Source of the DNA: Sorex araneus
Lineage: Eukaryota > Chordata > Mammalia > Eulipotyphla > Soricidae
Direction of reading: 5' to 3'
NCBI RefSeq assembly: GCF_027595985.1
Contig: NC_073305.1
Coordinates: forward strand, 84,064,126-84,128,125
Length of the DNA stretch: 64,000 bases
Shown: positions 33,601-42,500 of the stretch, piece by piece
Numbering within the stretch: position 1 is the first letter of the stretch
Layout: the number at the start of each line of letters is the position of its first letter
Program-made: the position numbers and the translations under genes
The notes under the pieces: generated by a model
The model's input: the letters and a program-made list of their open reading frames with translations, nothing else
Told to the model about the DNA's origin: nothing
Database searches by the model: none

Positions 33601-33606
33601 TTTTAA
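21530..33606 (+). CDS. CENPQ: Centromere protein Q, complete coding region in eight exons
   Basis: CENP-Q is a subunit of the CENP-O/P/Q/R/U module of the inner-kinetochore CCAN complex, which helps hold chromosomes to spindle microtubules. Exons are 21530-21631, 22537-22591, 26276-26402, 26955-27023, 28547-28682, 31587-31706, 32136-32213 and 33475-33606. They total 819 nt (272 residues plus stop; human is about 268). All join in frame with GT-AG introns. The N-terminus is Lys/Arg-rich and probably disordered. Residues from about 90 on are a long heptad-like helix region ([43 protein letters not shown]) expected to form the coiled coil with CENP-U. No damage is seen. Introns hold a solo LTR and SNU13 and TOMM5 pseudogenes. 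Confidence 0.96.
21696..21873 (+). mobile_element. Short SINE
   Basis: GGGGGCTGGAGATAGCACAG to CTGGGTGTGACCCAAAAAG and an A-run, just after CENPQ coding exon 1. AAAATTTTACCTGTTTT / AAAAATTACCTGTTTT flank it as a probable target duplication. Confidence 0.92.
22537..22591 (+). CDS. CENPQ: CENPQ coding exon 2, residues 35-53
   Basis: A 55-nt exon: acceptor TTTTTCCTCTAG|GTTAG, donor CTCAAG|GTATTT. It reads [18 protein letters not shown], matching human VRNTVKKNKNHLKDLSSEG. It is too short for ORF-length filters. Confidence 0.93.
23136..23314 (+). mobile_element. Short SINE with target duplication
   Basis: GGGGCTGGAGCAATAGCACA to AGTGTGACACAAAAAG and an A-run. TAATCTCTATT occurs on both sides (about 23125 and 23317). 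Confidence 0.93.
23453..24044 (-). mobile_element. Solo LTR of an endogenous retrovirus, class II-like
   Basis: The ends are TGTTG...CAACA and it is flanked by exact 6-bp duplications ATTTTG (23447-23452 and 24045-24050). Read on the minus strand it starts TGTTGGGGCTGG, has AATAAAAGG two-thirds along and ends TGTTCACACAACA. The 6-bp duplication, the TGTTGGG start and the length of 592 bp suggest a class II (ERVK/IAP-like) LTR. No internal retroviral sequence is present, so it is a recombined solo LTR, antisense in the CENPQ intron before coding exon 3. Confidence 0.85.
24170..24336 (+). mobile_element. Short SINE
   Basis: GGGGCTCCAGTATTATAGCA to GGGTGTGACCCAAAAAACC. It follows the solo LTR in the same CENPQ intron. 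Confidence 0.85.
24674..24820 (+). mobile_element. Short SINE, internally deleted, then G-run
   Basis: GGGCTGAAGTGGTAGTAGAG, TCTCCAGCATCCCATGTAGT and GAGCACCACTGGGTATGGCC. The middle is shortened. About ten G residues follow. Confidence 0.75.
25051..25205 (+). mobile_element. Decayed SINE
   Basis: GTGGGGTCAGAGACATAGTA and TGCCACTTGGGAGGCCACAA, ending in an A-rich run. Weak. Confidence 0.4.
25554..25717 (+). mobile_element. Short SINE with probable target duplication
   Basis: GGGGCTGGAGCGATAGCACA to CCGGGTGTGACCCAAAAAGC. It is bordered by TGCATTTCTT and TGTATTTCTT. Confidence 0.92.
25890..26059 (+). mobile_element. Short SINE, older
   Basis: GAGGAGCCAGAGAGATAGTG to GCAGGTGTGGCCCAAAACC. It is about 215 bp before CENPQ coding exon 3. 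Confidence 0.85.
26276..26402 (+). CDS. CENPQ: CENPQ coding exon 3
   Basis: Acceptor CTTGCTAG|AGACTGG and donor ATAAT|GTGAGT. It encodes [11 protein letters not shown] then [19 protein letters not shown] and MESVIM-type sequence. The KTWQPLS motif and LQTxMESVI are shared with human CENP-Q. The exon is 127 nt and ends in phase 2. Confidence 0.95.
26955..27023 (+). CDS. CENPQ: CENPQ coding exon 4
   Basis: A 69-nt exon with acceptor GTGTGTAG|AGAAATT and donor AAAAG|GTAATA. It reads [22 protein letters not shown], matching the human ILSNSIKEKEEIQYHLNFLKK segment at the start of the helical region. Confidence 0.94.
27064..27243 (+). mobile_element. Short SINE, older
   Basis: GGGGTCCAGAGTGATAGTAC to TTGAGTTTGATCCAAAAAG and an A-rich tail, 40 bp after CENPQ coding exon 4. 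Confidence 0.82.
27456..27708 (+). mobile_element. Long-type SINE, complete
   Basis: Head GGAGTGATAGCACAGCAGGT, B-box GGGTTCAATTCC, both GAGCCTGGCAAGCTACC copies, and an end GACGACAGCGCTACAGTGCTA without poly(A). CENPQ intron before exon 5. Confidence 0.9.
28178..28420 (-). mobile_element. Long-type SINE, complete
   Basis: The minus strand carries the full head (AGCACAGCGGGTAGGGTGTT) and body, ending in a CACAGTGCTAT-type tail at the left. It lies about 130 bp upstream of CENPQ coding exon 5. Confidence 0.88.
28547..28682 (+). CDS. CENPQ: CENPQ coding exon 5
   Basis: Acceptor GCTCCTAAG|ATTG and donor TTGCAG|GTATGA; 136 nt. Reads [19 protein letters not shown], then [19 protein letters not shown] and SLALLQ. 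Against remembered human (VPPKKMEDLTNV) it carries a small insertion (LPKKD), which partly explains the four extra residues overall. Confidence 0.95.
28850..28965 (+). mobile_element. Possible decayed SINE
   Basis: GGTGTAGGGGATGCCTCAGA, TCAGTCC and TGCATGGTCCCC recall the element. Low similarity. Confidence 0.3.
28966..29999. other. CENPQ intron, nothing recognised
   Basis: AT-rich, no family-level match on either strand. Confidence 0.45.
30000..30233 (+). mobile_element. Long-type SINE with a deletion in the head
   Basis: GCGATAGCACAGTGGG joins directly to GCATGCGGCCGACCCAGGTT, missing about 15 bases of the head. The body is complete to ACTACAGTGCTAAAG. Confidence 0.85.
30780..31480 (+). 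pseudogene. TOMM5P: TOMM5 processed pseudogene with target-site duplication
   Basis: ATG 30843 to TGA 30998 gives 51 codons reading [13 protein letters not shown], a stop, then [37 protein letters not shown]. This is the small subunit TOM5 of the mitochondrial outer-membrane translocase, full length but with a TAG at codon 14. A GC-rich 5' UTR and about 450 bp of 3' UTR, AATAAA and a short A-run follow. The flanks AAAAAGTTATGTGTATGTC (30761-30779) and AAAAAGTTATATGTATGTC (31481-31499) are a 19-bp target duplication with one mismatch. It lies sense in the CENPQ intron before exon 6. Confidence 0.92.
31587..31706 (+). CDS. CENPQ: CENPQ coding exon 6, coiled coil
   Basis: A 120-nt exon, phase 0 at both ends: acceptor CTGCCTCAG|GGGGAA, donor AAAGAG|GTAATT. 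It encodes [19 protein letters not shown], then [19 protein letters not shown]. The acidic EVEEEE run is conserved with human. Confidence 0.95.
31780..31930 (-). mobile_element. Possible decayed SINE
   Basis: CAGGGCAGTGCTGTGGGGGT and AAATATGTGCTCTACCGCTT are weak traces in the CENPQ intron after exon 6. Confidence 0.35.
31965..32093 (-). mobile_element. Long-type SINE, 5'-truncated
   Basis: It has the tail TATCACTGTAATCCCC and the body to GTAGCTTACTGGGCTCTG, where it stops within the internal GAGCCTGGCAAGC repeat. It ends 42 bp before CENPQ coding exon 7. Confidence 0.8.
32136..32213 (+). CDS. CENPQ: CENPQ coding exon 7
   Basis: A 78-nt exon, phase 0: acceptor CATTTTAG|CTGCAT, donor CTTCAG|GTAAAT. 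It encodes [19 protein letters not shown] then LKAPILQ, matching human MHQINSSGVLSLPELSQKTLKAPTLQ. Confidence 0.95.
32214..32922. other. CENPQ intron 7, left part, nothing firm recognised
   Basis: A GC-richer stretch at about 32330-32600 gives a 105-codon frame but has no family features. It may be a very old SINE (ATATCCTTGGGTCTGGCCTT). Confidence 0.4.
32923..33128 (-). mobile_element. Short SINE, old, with small internal duplications
   Basis: CTCAGGGATCACTCCTGGTG, and GGAACTCCTAGGGAAACTCC repeated in altered form. The head is degenerate. CENPQ intron 7. Confidence 0.65.
33160..33295 (+). mobile_element. Decayed SINE
   Basis: GATCTTGCCTTGCATTGCAG, GGTTCAATCTCTGACATCCC and CACTCGGTGTGGTCCAG. 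Confidence 0.55.
33475..33606 (+). CDS. CENPQ: CENPQ last coding exon with stop
   Basis: Acceptor TTCCCACAG|AAAGAA. It encodes [19 protein letters not shown], then [19 protein letters not shown] and RLDTF followed by TAA at 33604-33606. The ending matches human FIEEAYKKLD. Confidence 0.96.
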   Translation, partial: KEMLTLIPNQNALLEDLNVLHNSPKIKNMFTFIEEAYKRLDTF

Positions 33607-33930
33607 AAGAGTTTCTTGAATATAGTTCCATATTAATGTAATATTCATAAATTTGTAAAACTCTTCATCAATGGTAACAGAACAGAGACTAGGAACAGAG
33701 ACTGGTTTTATTATCTTCTTATGCGCACTTTAAAATTAGCTCTTATGTAGATCTACTAGCATCTACATAAAACTTTTTATAGCAACAAAATGTGGGGTTT
33801 TTTTGGTTTCTTGTTTTTTGCTGAAAGTCCTGAAAACTTTTTATAGCAACAAAAATGTTACCAAGCCTTTTTGTCTATATTACTTAAACTATTTGTCTGA
33901 AACTAAAATAAATTTTTATGGTTTACAGCC
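33607..33930 (+). terminator. CENPQ: CENPQ 3' UTR and polyadenylation signal
   Basis: AATAAA lies at 33907-33912, about 300 bp after the stop, so cleavage is expected near 33925-33935. The UTR is AT-rich. A phrase of roughly 20 bases around AACTTTTTATAGCAACAAAA occurs twice (33770 and 33836), a small local duplication. Confidence 0.75.
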
Positions 33931-34179
33931 ACAATCTAATGAGTTAAGTTGGTTGAATAGAGCTCATGATTAGTAATGCAGAGTAATTGGAATACTGTGA
34001 CCTAATGTATGTATCAAGTGTATATAGTACCTAGTATGTATGTATTTTCATTATTTTCCTTTAGCTGATGACTTGCATTTTCTGTCTGGTCACGTGGAAT
34101 TTGAGAAATCCCCACATTGTTTTACTTTTTTACATAACTCACTGCACTTTATGTGGCTTAATTAAAATTGGCCACAGAC

Positions 34180-34350
34180 CAGGAAAATAAGCTCAAGTCA
34201 TTGCTCTCAGTTCAATTCGGAGCACCTACCGAATGGCATCTTAAGCAGTGCAAGGGGGAGCCCTGGTTCCTGTATAGACCTTAACCCTGTGCCAGAAGTG
34301 TCTTTGGACCCACCCAAGGTACAACTGGGTGTGACCCTATTGGAAAATTT
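34180..34350 (+). mobile_element. Decayed SINE
   Basis: AGTTCAATTCGGAGCACCTA and CAACTGGGTGTGACCCTATT. Weak. Confidence 0.4.
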
Positions 34351-34985
34351 TTAAAAAAGAACAAAAAGAAGCAGGTAACATTACAAATAGAAAATTGTAG
34401 TTTGGGGGTTTGAATCACTGAATGAATGTTAAATATTTTTATTCTACTGTCATCAAGGCATATATTTACTTCAGAAAATTGTTAATAAGGAACCTTAAGT
34501 ACATTTATGCCTTTAAAAATAATTTTATTTTTTCCTAAACACTCCCTTGCAATGATGGAGATCAGACATCATGGGGAAGCCTAAAAAGCGTAAAATTAAG
34601 TACTTTAAGTCTTAGAGAATAACGTTCAGAGGAGAGCATTATGAGTTTTTAGAGCAGAACTTCTCAAATGTATTTGGTCTGTCACCCGCTTTACAGAAAT
34701 AAATCATTCAGCAGCCCCTTAGAAATCTTGCTTTAAACAAACTCCCCCTACTGATCAATAATCCCCACCAAATGCACATGAGCCTACTACTGTTCCCTTG
34801 GATCATCCCAGGGCTTCTGTGAATGTAAAACACATTCCTACATACACAGAAAGTGCAACATGTAGAGGAAGCATCTTAAAAGTTTTTGACTACCTTATTG
34901 TTCCATCTTCCACACCACATTCACCCTCCAAGTTCCCCACCACTTTATAAAATTGACAACCTTCCCCCCTCCACCCCCCCACCCG

Positions 34986-35130
34986 CCAGGTGGAAGAGAT
35001 AATACAGTGGGTCAGGTTCTTTCCTTGCCTGGTCCTGGCTCACTACCTGGCTCTCCAGGAATGAACTCTGGACACAGAGTGAGGAGTAAGCCCTAAGTAC
35101 AGCTCGGACTGACCCCAAAATAAATAAAAT
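34986..35130 (+). mobile_element. Short SINE, old
   Basis: GAGATAATACAGTGGGTCAG, GGAGTAAGCCCTAAGTACAG and CTGACCCCAAAATAAATAAA. Confidence 0.7.
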
Positions 35131-35511
35131 TGACCCCCTGTCTCAATTGCTCCCCTCCCTCCCTTTTTCCTTCTGGTTCTGGTAACTACCTTTTTATTGT
35201 CAGAGACTGAAGAGTGAGTGTTTTATTTTCATTTGTGCATTTTATGTTTTAAGAATGACAAGTAAAGCACCATATTACCGCTTATTAACCATGGGCTTTT
35301 ATAATAGTTCATGCTGGGAGAGAGGAATTGCAGACACATAGGCTGTTTACCTAGAATGTCTGTTAACAGGTTACTCAAATAAACTTTGCAGTTTTAGGTG
35401 CCGTTGTTGCTAAGGAATAATTCTTCACCATGTTTAAATCGAACATGTAGATAACCCTCTTGTAGCTTTTCAAAATGCCTTATAGCTTTGAAAAGCTTGT
35501 AGCGAGCCCTT

Positions 35512-37165
35512 CTTGCTTGCTCATCCAGGTTCACCAGATCGCCTCACTGAGCCCCCCAGCCCTTGGTTCCCGCAGGCTGCTGGCACAGGCCCCAGACCCT
35601 ATCTCCGGCCAGTCCAAAGACAGGGACCCCCTCCCCTCGCAGCCACTGACCTGTGCTTCCTGCTTGCTCATCCAAGTGCGCCAGATCCCCCACTGAGCTC
35701 CCCAGTCCTTGGTAAACTCAGGCTGCGTGCCTGGCCCTCGGACCTGATGTCCAGCCAGCGTCCAATGGACAGGGACCCCCCTCCACTCGCCGCCACTGAC
35801 CCTGCGCTTCCTGCTTGCTCATTCAGGTGCGCCAGATCCCCTCACTGAGCTCCCCACCCCTTGGTGCCTGCATGCTGAGCTCCTGGCCCCCGGACCCGCC
35901 CGATCCCCAGCCTGGGTCCAAAGGAGAGGGACCCTCTTCCCTAGCCACCGCTGACCCTGCGCTTCCTGCTTGCTCATCCAGGTGCGCCAGATCCCCCCAC
36001 TGAGCTCCCCACCCCTTGGTGCCTGCCCACTGTTGGCACTGCCCCCGACCGGATCTCCGGCCAGAGTCCAAAGACAGGGACCCCCTCCCCTCGATGCCGC
36101 TGACCCTGAGATTACTGCTTGCTCATCCAGATGCGTCAGATCCCCCTACTGAGCTCCCCAGACTTTGGTGCCCGAGGCCCGAGGCCCCAGACCCAAACTC
36201 CAGCCAGCATCCAATGGACAGGGACCCCCTCCCTTTGCCGCCACTGACCCTGTGCTTCGTTTGCTCATCCAGGTGCACCAGATCCCCCACTGAGCTCCCC
36301 AGCCCTTGGTGCCCTCCCGCTGCGTGCCTGGACCTGGGACCTGAACTCCAGCCAGAGTCCAATTGACAGGCACCCCCTCCCCTCGCCGCCACTGACCTTG
36401 CGCTTTCTGCTTGTTCATCCAGGTGCGCCAGATCCCTCACTGAGCTCACCACTCCTTGGTGCCCTCACTGTGCGCACTGCCACCGGACCTGATCTCCAGC
36501 CAGAGTCCAAGGGACAAGGACCCCCTCCCCTCGCCACCACTGACCCTGCGCTTCCTGCTTGCTCATCCAGGTGCGCAGATCCCCCCACTGAGCTCCCCAG
36601 CCATTGGTGCCCGCGTTCTGCCCACACAGCCGGATCTCCAGCCAGCTTCCAAATGACAGGGACCCCCTGCCCTCATTGCGGCTGACCCTGCATTTCCTGC
36701 TTGCTCATCCAGGTGTGTCAGATCCCCCTACTGAGCTCCCCAGTCCTTGGTGCCCTCACGCTGAGCACCTGGCCCCAGGACCAGATCTCCAGCCAGCGTC
36801 CAAGGGACAGGGACCCCCTCCTCTCGCTGCAGCTGACCCTGTGCTTCCTGCTTGCTCATCCTGGTGCGCCAGATCCCCCACTGAGCTCCCCACCCCTTGG
36901 TGCCCGTGTGTTGCGGGCGTTGCCCCCGGACCCGATCTTCAGCCAGGGTCCAACGGAGAGAGACCCTCTCCTCTTGCCACCACTGACCCTGCGCTTACTG
37001 CTTTCTCATGCAGGTGCGCAGATCCCCTCATTTAGCTTCCCAGCCCTTGGTGCCCGCGTGCTGCATACCCGGTTCCCAGACCCGATCTCCAGCCAGCATC
37101 CAATTGACAGGGACTCCCTCCCCTCGATGCCGCTGACCCTGCACTTCCTGCTTGCTCATCCAGGT
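35512..37165 (+). repeat. L1 5'-UTR tandem monomers, about 11 copies of ~150 bp
   Basis: The phrase GCTTGCTCATCCAGGTGCGC and close variants starts at 35515, 35662, 35813, 35968, 36117, 36259, 36409, 36557, 36699, 36850, 37000 and 37150. Spacings run from 142 to 155 bp. Each unit also carries ACTGAGCTCCCCAGCCCTTG and CAGGGACCCCCTCCCCTCG. The units are GC-rich and diverged from each other by substitutions and small indels. Mouse L1 promoters are built the same way from unrelated monomers, so these are probably the L1's promoter units. The long open frames through the array are incidental. Confidence 0.92.
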
Positions 37166-37482
37166 GCTCCAGGCCAGAAGAGGCGTGGCCTGTTTGGTAG
37201 TGGGCGTGACCCCGCCGCAGTGGGTTTTTGTCTCCGGGGAGGTAGCCACTTACCCAGTCGTAGTTATTTTCCCCTGTTCTAGTATACTGGACAGACATTT
37301 CAATCCCCATTAACTAACTTTGTGGAGATCTCCCCAGTTACCTCAAACGCACAAGGGTAAATGAACCACTAGCGTACTACAATTGCACCAAAATATCGAA
37401 AACTCACAAAAAGAGAGATTAGCTCTAGTAAACTGGAAGGTCCTACCTCCATACATTGTGACAGCATGAAGAAACAGCGCAA

Positions 37483-38354
37483 ATGAAGAAGAGTGCAGAA
37501 GCCTCAGCAGGAGTTTCCCACAAATATGATCTCTCTGATAAAGAATTCAGAGAAGAAATTCTGAGAATGTTCATCGAACTTAAAGAAACAGTGGAGCAAT
37601 CAATGAAGAAATTACAGGAAGAAATGAGAGCAGAAATAGGAAAGCTACATTCAGAAATGTCACGAATAAAAGACACTGTAGACGAAATTAAAAAAAACAC
37701 AATGGGAGCCCTCAACAGTAGAATGACTACAGCTGAAGACAGAATTAGTGAGCTTGAAGATGAGCAACAGGAAGCCCACAGGCTACAACAAACAATTGAA
37801 AAAGACCTTAAAATAGCTCTAGGGTGAATCAGAGACCTAGGGGATGATGCATTAGAATCATTGGAGTTCCAGAAGGACGGGGGGGGGGGGGGGGGGAGGA
37901 GGGGGCAACCCTAGTGAGAAAGCCACAGTTAAAGAAATCATTGCCGAAAAATTCCCAGAGCTGGACAATGCAGATGTTCAGATCCTAGGAGCCTGAAGGG
38001 TGCCACCTAGAAGAGACCCTAATAAAAAGACTCCAAGGCATGTCATAGAATGATGGATGCCACAGACAGGGACACAATACTGCAAGCAGCAAGGTCAAAA
38101 AAAAAAATCACATACAAAGGAGCACCCCTTTGATTTACAGCAGACTTATCAGAGGAAACCCTCCAAGCCAGAAGACAATGGTAGGAGATAATGAAAAAAC
38201 TCAATGAAATGAACGCCTCACCACGAATACTTTATCCGGCTAAGCTCTCACTCAAACTCAAAGGAACCATACATAATTTCATGGATAAACAGCAACTAAG
38301 GAACTAAATAGATTGAAAACAAACTTAAAAGAAGGACTAAAGGGGCTTCTGTAA
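37483..38354 (+). pseudogene. L1 ORF1 remnant (RNA-binding chaperone)
   Basis: It starts MKKSAEASAGVSHKYDLSD and has a coiled-coil stretch (FIELKETVEQSMKKLQEEM, TAEDRISELEDEQQEAHRL) typical of L1 ORF1p. An in-frame TGA follows KIALG at 37825-37827. A run of about 17 G at 37880-37897 disrupts the next section. Later pieces (CTCCAAGCCAGAAGACAATG, CTTTATCCGGCTAAGCTCTC) belong to the C-terminal domain. Confidence 0.85.
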
Positions 38355-38411
38355 GAAAAGAAAAACCCCGACAAACACAACAAACTCCTACAGAAAGATG
38401 GCACAAAACTC

Positions 38412-41400
38412 ATGACAATAATCTCTCTCAATGTCAATGGTCTAAGCGCACCCATCGAGAGACACAGAGTGGCAAAATGGATTCAGAAACTGAACCCAGC
38501 ATTCTGCTACCTACAAGAAACAAATCTGAATGGTCAGAGCAAAAACAGACTCAGAGTCAAAGGATGGAAAAACAATCCTTCAAGCAAATAACTCCCTCAA
38601 AAAAGCCAGGGTGGCCATACTGGTATCGGACAATATAGATTTCATGTTGAAAAAGATTAGAAGGGGCAGTGAAGGCCATTTCTTAATAATCAAGGGATAC
38701 GTACAGCAGGAAGAACTCACACTCCTAAATATATATGCACCTAATGAGGAACCAACGAAATACTTAAAACAACTGCTAACAGATTTTAGAGAGGACATCG
38801 CTAGCAACACAATAGTATTTGGAGACTTCAACACCATCTTATCACCTCTGGATAGATCAACAAGATCAAAACTCAGCAAGGAAACACTGGCCTTGAAGAA
38901 AGAAATGGAAGAGAGAGAGCTAATAGATCTATACAGGGCTTGGCATCCCCATAAAAAAGAATGCACATTCTTTTCCAGTGCACACAGAACATTCTCCAAA
39001 ATAGATCATGCGCTGGGCCACAAAGCATACCTCCATAGAATCAGGAAGATAGAAATTGTATCAACTATCTTCTCAGACCATGATGCACTGAAGATAGAAA
39101 TTAATCATGCACAGACACTGAGGACCAACCCATGCACCTGGAAATTAAACAACTCGATGTTGAACAATGAGTAGGTCAGGGAGGAAATCAAGGAAGAAAT
39201 CAAAAGGTACCTGGAAACAAATGAGAATGAAGACATGAGCTACCAGAACCTGTGGGACACAGCAAAAGCTGTGTTAAGGAGAAAATTTATAGCTCTGCAA
39301 GCATATCTCAGGAAGGAAGAAAGGGCCCACATAAATAACCTGACCTCACAACTCAAGACCTTAGAAAAGAACCAACAAAGGGAGCCCAAACAGGCAGAAG
39401 GAAAGAAATAATAAAACTTAGAGCAGAAATCAATGATATGGAAACCAAAAAAACAATCCGAAAGATCAATGAATCTAAGAGCTGGTTCTTTGAGAAAATA
39501 AATAGGATTGATAAACCACTAGCAAGACTCACAATGAAAGGGAGAGAGAGAACTCTAATAAACTGAATCAGAAATGAAAGGGTGGACATCACAACAGAAA
39601 CCAAAGAAATTCGAAAGATAATCAGAGACTACTTCGAAAGTCTGTATGCTACAAAACAAGAGAATCTAGAAGAAATGGATAAGTTCCTGGATTCTGATAG
39701 CCTCCCAAGGCTGAACCAAAATGATTCGGAATACCTAAATAGACCCATTACTATCAAGGAAATCAAAACTGTAATCAAAAGTCTCCCCAGAAACAAAAGT
39801 CCAGGTCCAGGTGGATTCAGTAGTGAATTCTTCCAAGCATTTAAAGAGGACCTATTGCCAATTCTTCTCAAGCTCTTCCAGGTAATCGAGGAAACAGAAA
39901 CACTCCCAGTTTCCATGAGGCACATATCACCCTAATACCAAAACCAAACAGAGACACCCACAAAAAGAGAAAACTACAGACCAATATCTCTGATGAACAT
40001 GGATGCGAAGATCCTCAACAAAATATTAGCAAATAGAATCCAGCAACTCTTCAAAAAGATCATACACCACGACCAAGTGGGATTCATCCTGGGGATGCAA
40101 GGATGGTTCAACATTTGGGAGTCAATCAGCATAATCCACCATATCAACAAAAGAAAAGATAAAAACCATATGGTCATATCAATAGATGCAGAGAAAGCAT
40201 TTGACAAGATCCAGCACCTGTTCATGATGAAAATGCTCACCAAAATGGGCATAGAAGAGAACTTCCTCAATATAGTCAAAGCCATCTACCACAAGCCTAT
40301 AGAAAGCATTATCCTCAATGGGGAATAACTAAGGGCCTTCCATCTAAGATCAGGGACAAGGCAAGGATGCCCACTCTCACCACTTCTGTTCAATATAGTA
40401 CTGGAAGTACTTGCAATAGCGATTAGGCAAGAAAAAGACATTAAGGGCATCCAGATAAGAAAGGAAGAAATCAAGCTCTCACTATTCGCGAAGGATATGA
40501 TATTATATTTAGAGAACCCCAAAGCCTCTACCAGGAAACTCCTTGAAACAATACACTCGTATAGTAAAGTTGCAGGCTATAAAATCAATACCCAAAAGTC
40601 CATGGCTTTCCTATATGCAAATAATGAGAGAAGAAAGTGATATGAAAAAAAGCAACCCCGTTCACAATCATGCCTCAGAAAATCAAGTATCTCAGAATCA
40701 ACTTAACTAAGGAGGTGAAGGACCTATACAGAGAAAATTACAAAATGTTACTTCACGAAATAAAAGGGGACACGAGGAAATGGAAGCACATCCCCTATTC
40801 ATGGATTGGGAGAATTAACATTGTCAAAATGGCAATACTTCCCAAAGCATTTTACAGATTCAATGGGATCCCTGTAAGGATACCCATGACATTTTTCAAG
40901 GAAGGAGACAAAACACTCCTAAAATTCATATGGAACAACAAACCCCCACGAATAGCTAAAGCATTTTTGGGGAAAAAGAAGATGGGAGGTATCACCTTCC
41001 CCAACCTCAAACTCTACCACAAAGCAGTAATAATTAAAACTGCATGGTGCTGGAACAAAGGCAGAGCAGTAGACTAATGGAACAGGTTAGAATACCCTTA
41101 CACAAAACCTCAAATATATGATCATCTAATCTTTGATAAGGGAGCAAGAAATGTAAAGTGGAGCAAAGAACGCCTCTTTAACAAATGGTGCTGGCAACAC
41201 TGGACAGCTACATGCAAAATAATGGGTTCAGACTTATACCTAGCACCATGCACAAAAGTCCGATCAAAATGGATTAAAGTCCTCAACATTAGACCAGAAT
41301 CCATAAGGTATATTGAAGACAAGGTCAGCAAAACCCTCCACGACATTGAAGTTACAGGTATCTTCAAAGAGGACTCGCCACTGACCAGGCAAGTGGGAAC

Positions 41401-42207
41401 AGAGATAAACAAATGGGACTATCTTAAACTGAGAAGCTTCTGTACCTCAAAAGATACAGCAGCCAGAATAGGAAGACAGTCTACAGAATGTAAAAGGATA
41501 TTCACCCAATACCCATCAAATAAGGGGTTGATATCAAGGATTTATAAGGCATTGGTTAAACTTCACAAGAAGAAAACATCCAACCCCATCAGAAAATGGG
41601 GCGATAAAATGAACAGAAACTTTTTCAAGGAAGAAATCCAAATGGCTAAAAGACACATGAAAAAATGCTCATCATCACTAATCATCAGGGAGATGCAGAT
41701 CAAAACAACAATGAGATACCATCTCACACCACAGATAATGGCCCACATCCAAAAGAACAAAAGTGACCGGTGTTGGCACTGATGTGGAGAGAAGGGGAGT
41801 CTCCTTCACTGCTGGTGGGAATGCCGACTGGTTCAGCCCTTTTGGAAAACAGTATGGACGTTTCTCAAAAAATTAGAGATTGAGCTCCCATTTGACCCAG
41901 CTATACCACTCCTGGGAATATATACCGGAGATGCAAAACAGTATAGTAAAAGTGACATCTGCACCTATATGTTCATTGCAGCACTGTTCACAATAGCCAG
42001 AATCTGGAAGAAACCCGAGTGCCCGAGAACAGATGACTGGCTGAAGAAACGTTGGTACATCTACACAATGGAATACTATGTAGCTGTTAGAAAAGGTGAA
42101 GTCATGAAATTTGCATATAGGTGGACCAACATGAAGAGTATCATATTAAGTGAAATGATTCAGAAACACAGGGACAGACATAGATTGCACTCATATGTGG
42201 AATATAA
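38412..42207 (+). pseudogene. L1 ORF2 remnant (endonuclease and reverse transcriptase)
   Basis: It starts MTIISLNVNGLSAPIERHR. The AP-endonuclease domain continues in a second frame with TLLNIYAPNEEP, VFGDFNTILSPLDRSTRSK and a SDHDALKIEI-type end. RT segments include [62 protein letters not shown] and, where FADD is expected, FAKDM (40485-40499), so a catalytic Asp is lost. C-terminal pieces ([29 protein letters not shown]) follow. Total span is about 1,265 codons with several stops and frameshifts. Confidence 0.9.
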
Positions 42208-42328
42208 AGAGAATGGGAGTCTAACACTCAAGAATAGTGGAGATAAGTATCAAGAGAAGTACTCCACAGCTTGGAAGCTGACCTCACATGCTAGGTGAAG
42301 AAGCAGCTTTGATAGAGAAGGGATCACC

Positions 42329-42500
42329 TGGGGCTGGAGTGATAGCACAGTGGGTAGGGCATTTGTCTTGCACGAGGCCAACCAGGGTTCGAATCCCAGC
42401 ATCCCATATGGTCCCCTGAGCATCGCCAGGGGTAATTCCTGAGTGCAGAGCCAGGAATAACCCCTGTGCATCGCTGGGTGTGACCCAAAAAGAAAAAAAA
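42329..42500 (+). mobile_element. Short SINE inserted in the L1 3' UTR
   Basis: A nearly intact element from GGGGCTGGAGTGATAGCACA to GTGTGACCCAAAAAG plus an A-run. It is flanked by perfect 15-bp duplications AGAGAAGGGATCACC at 42314-42328 and 42501-42515. It is younger than the host L1. Confidence 0.96.

Larger units (their letters stand above)
33931..35489. other. Intergenic, CENPQ to L1
   Basis: AT-rich, with two old SINEs. No gene or RNA recognised. Confidence 0.55.

Noticed and set aside
35512-37165. Regularly spaced repeats reminiscent of a CRISPR array
   Set aside because: Whole ~150-bp units repeat with no unique spacers, in a mammalian L1 5' UTR.
35475-37310. Long Pro/Ser-rich frames (up to 193 codons) that look like a repetitive protein
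   Set aside because: They are read-through of the ~150-bp L1 promoter monomers. Because 150 is divisible by three, frames persist across copies.
38580-38999. 139-codon minus-strand frame, and similar ones at 39629-40285
   Set aside because: Complement of L1 ORF2. No independent family signal.
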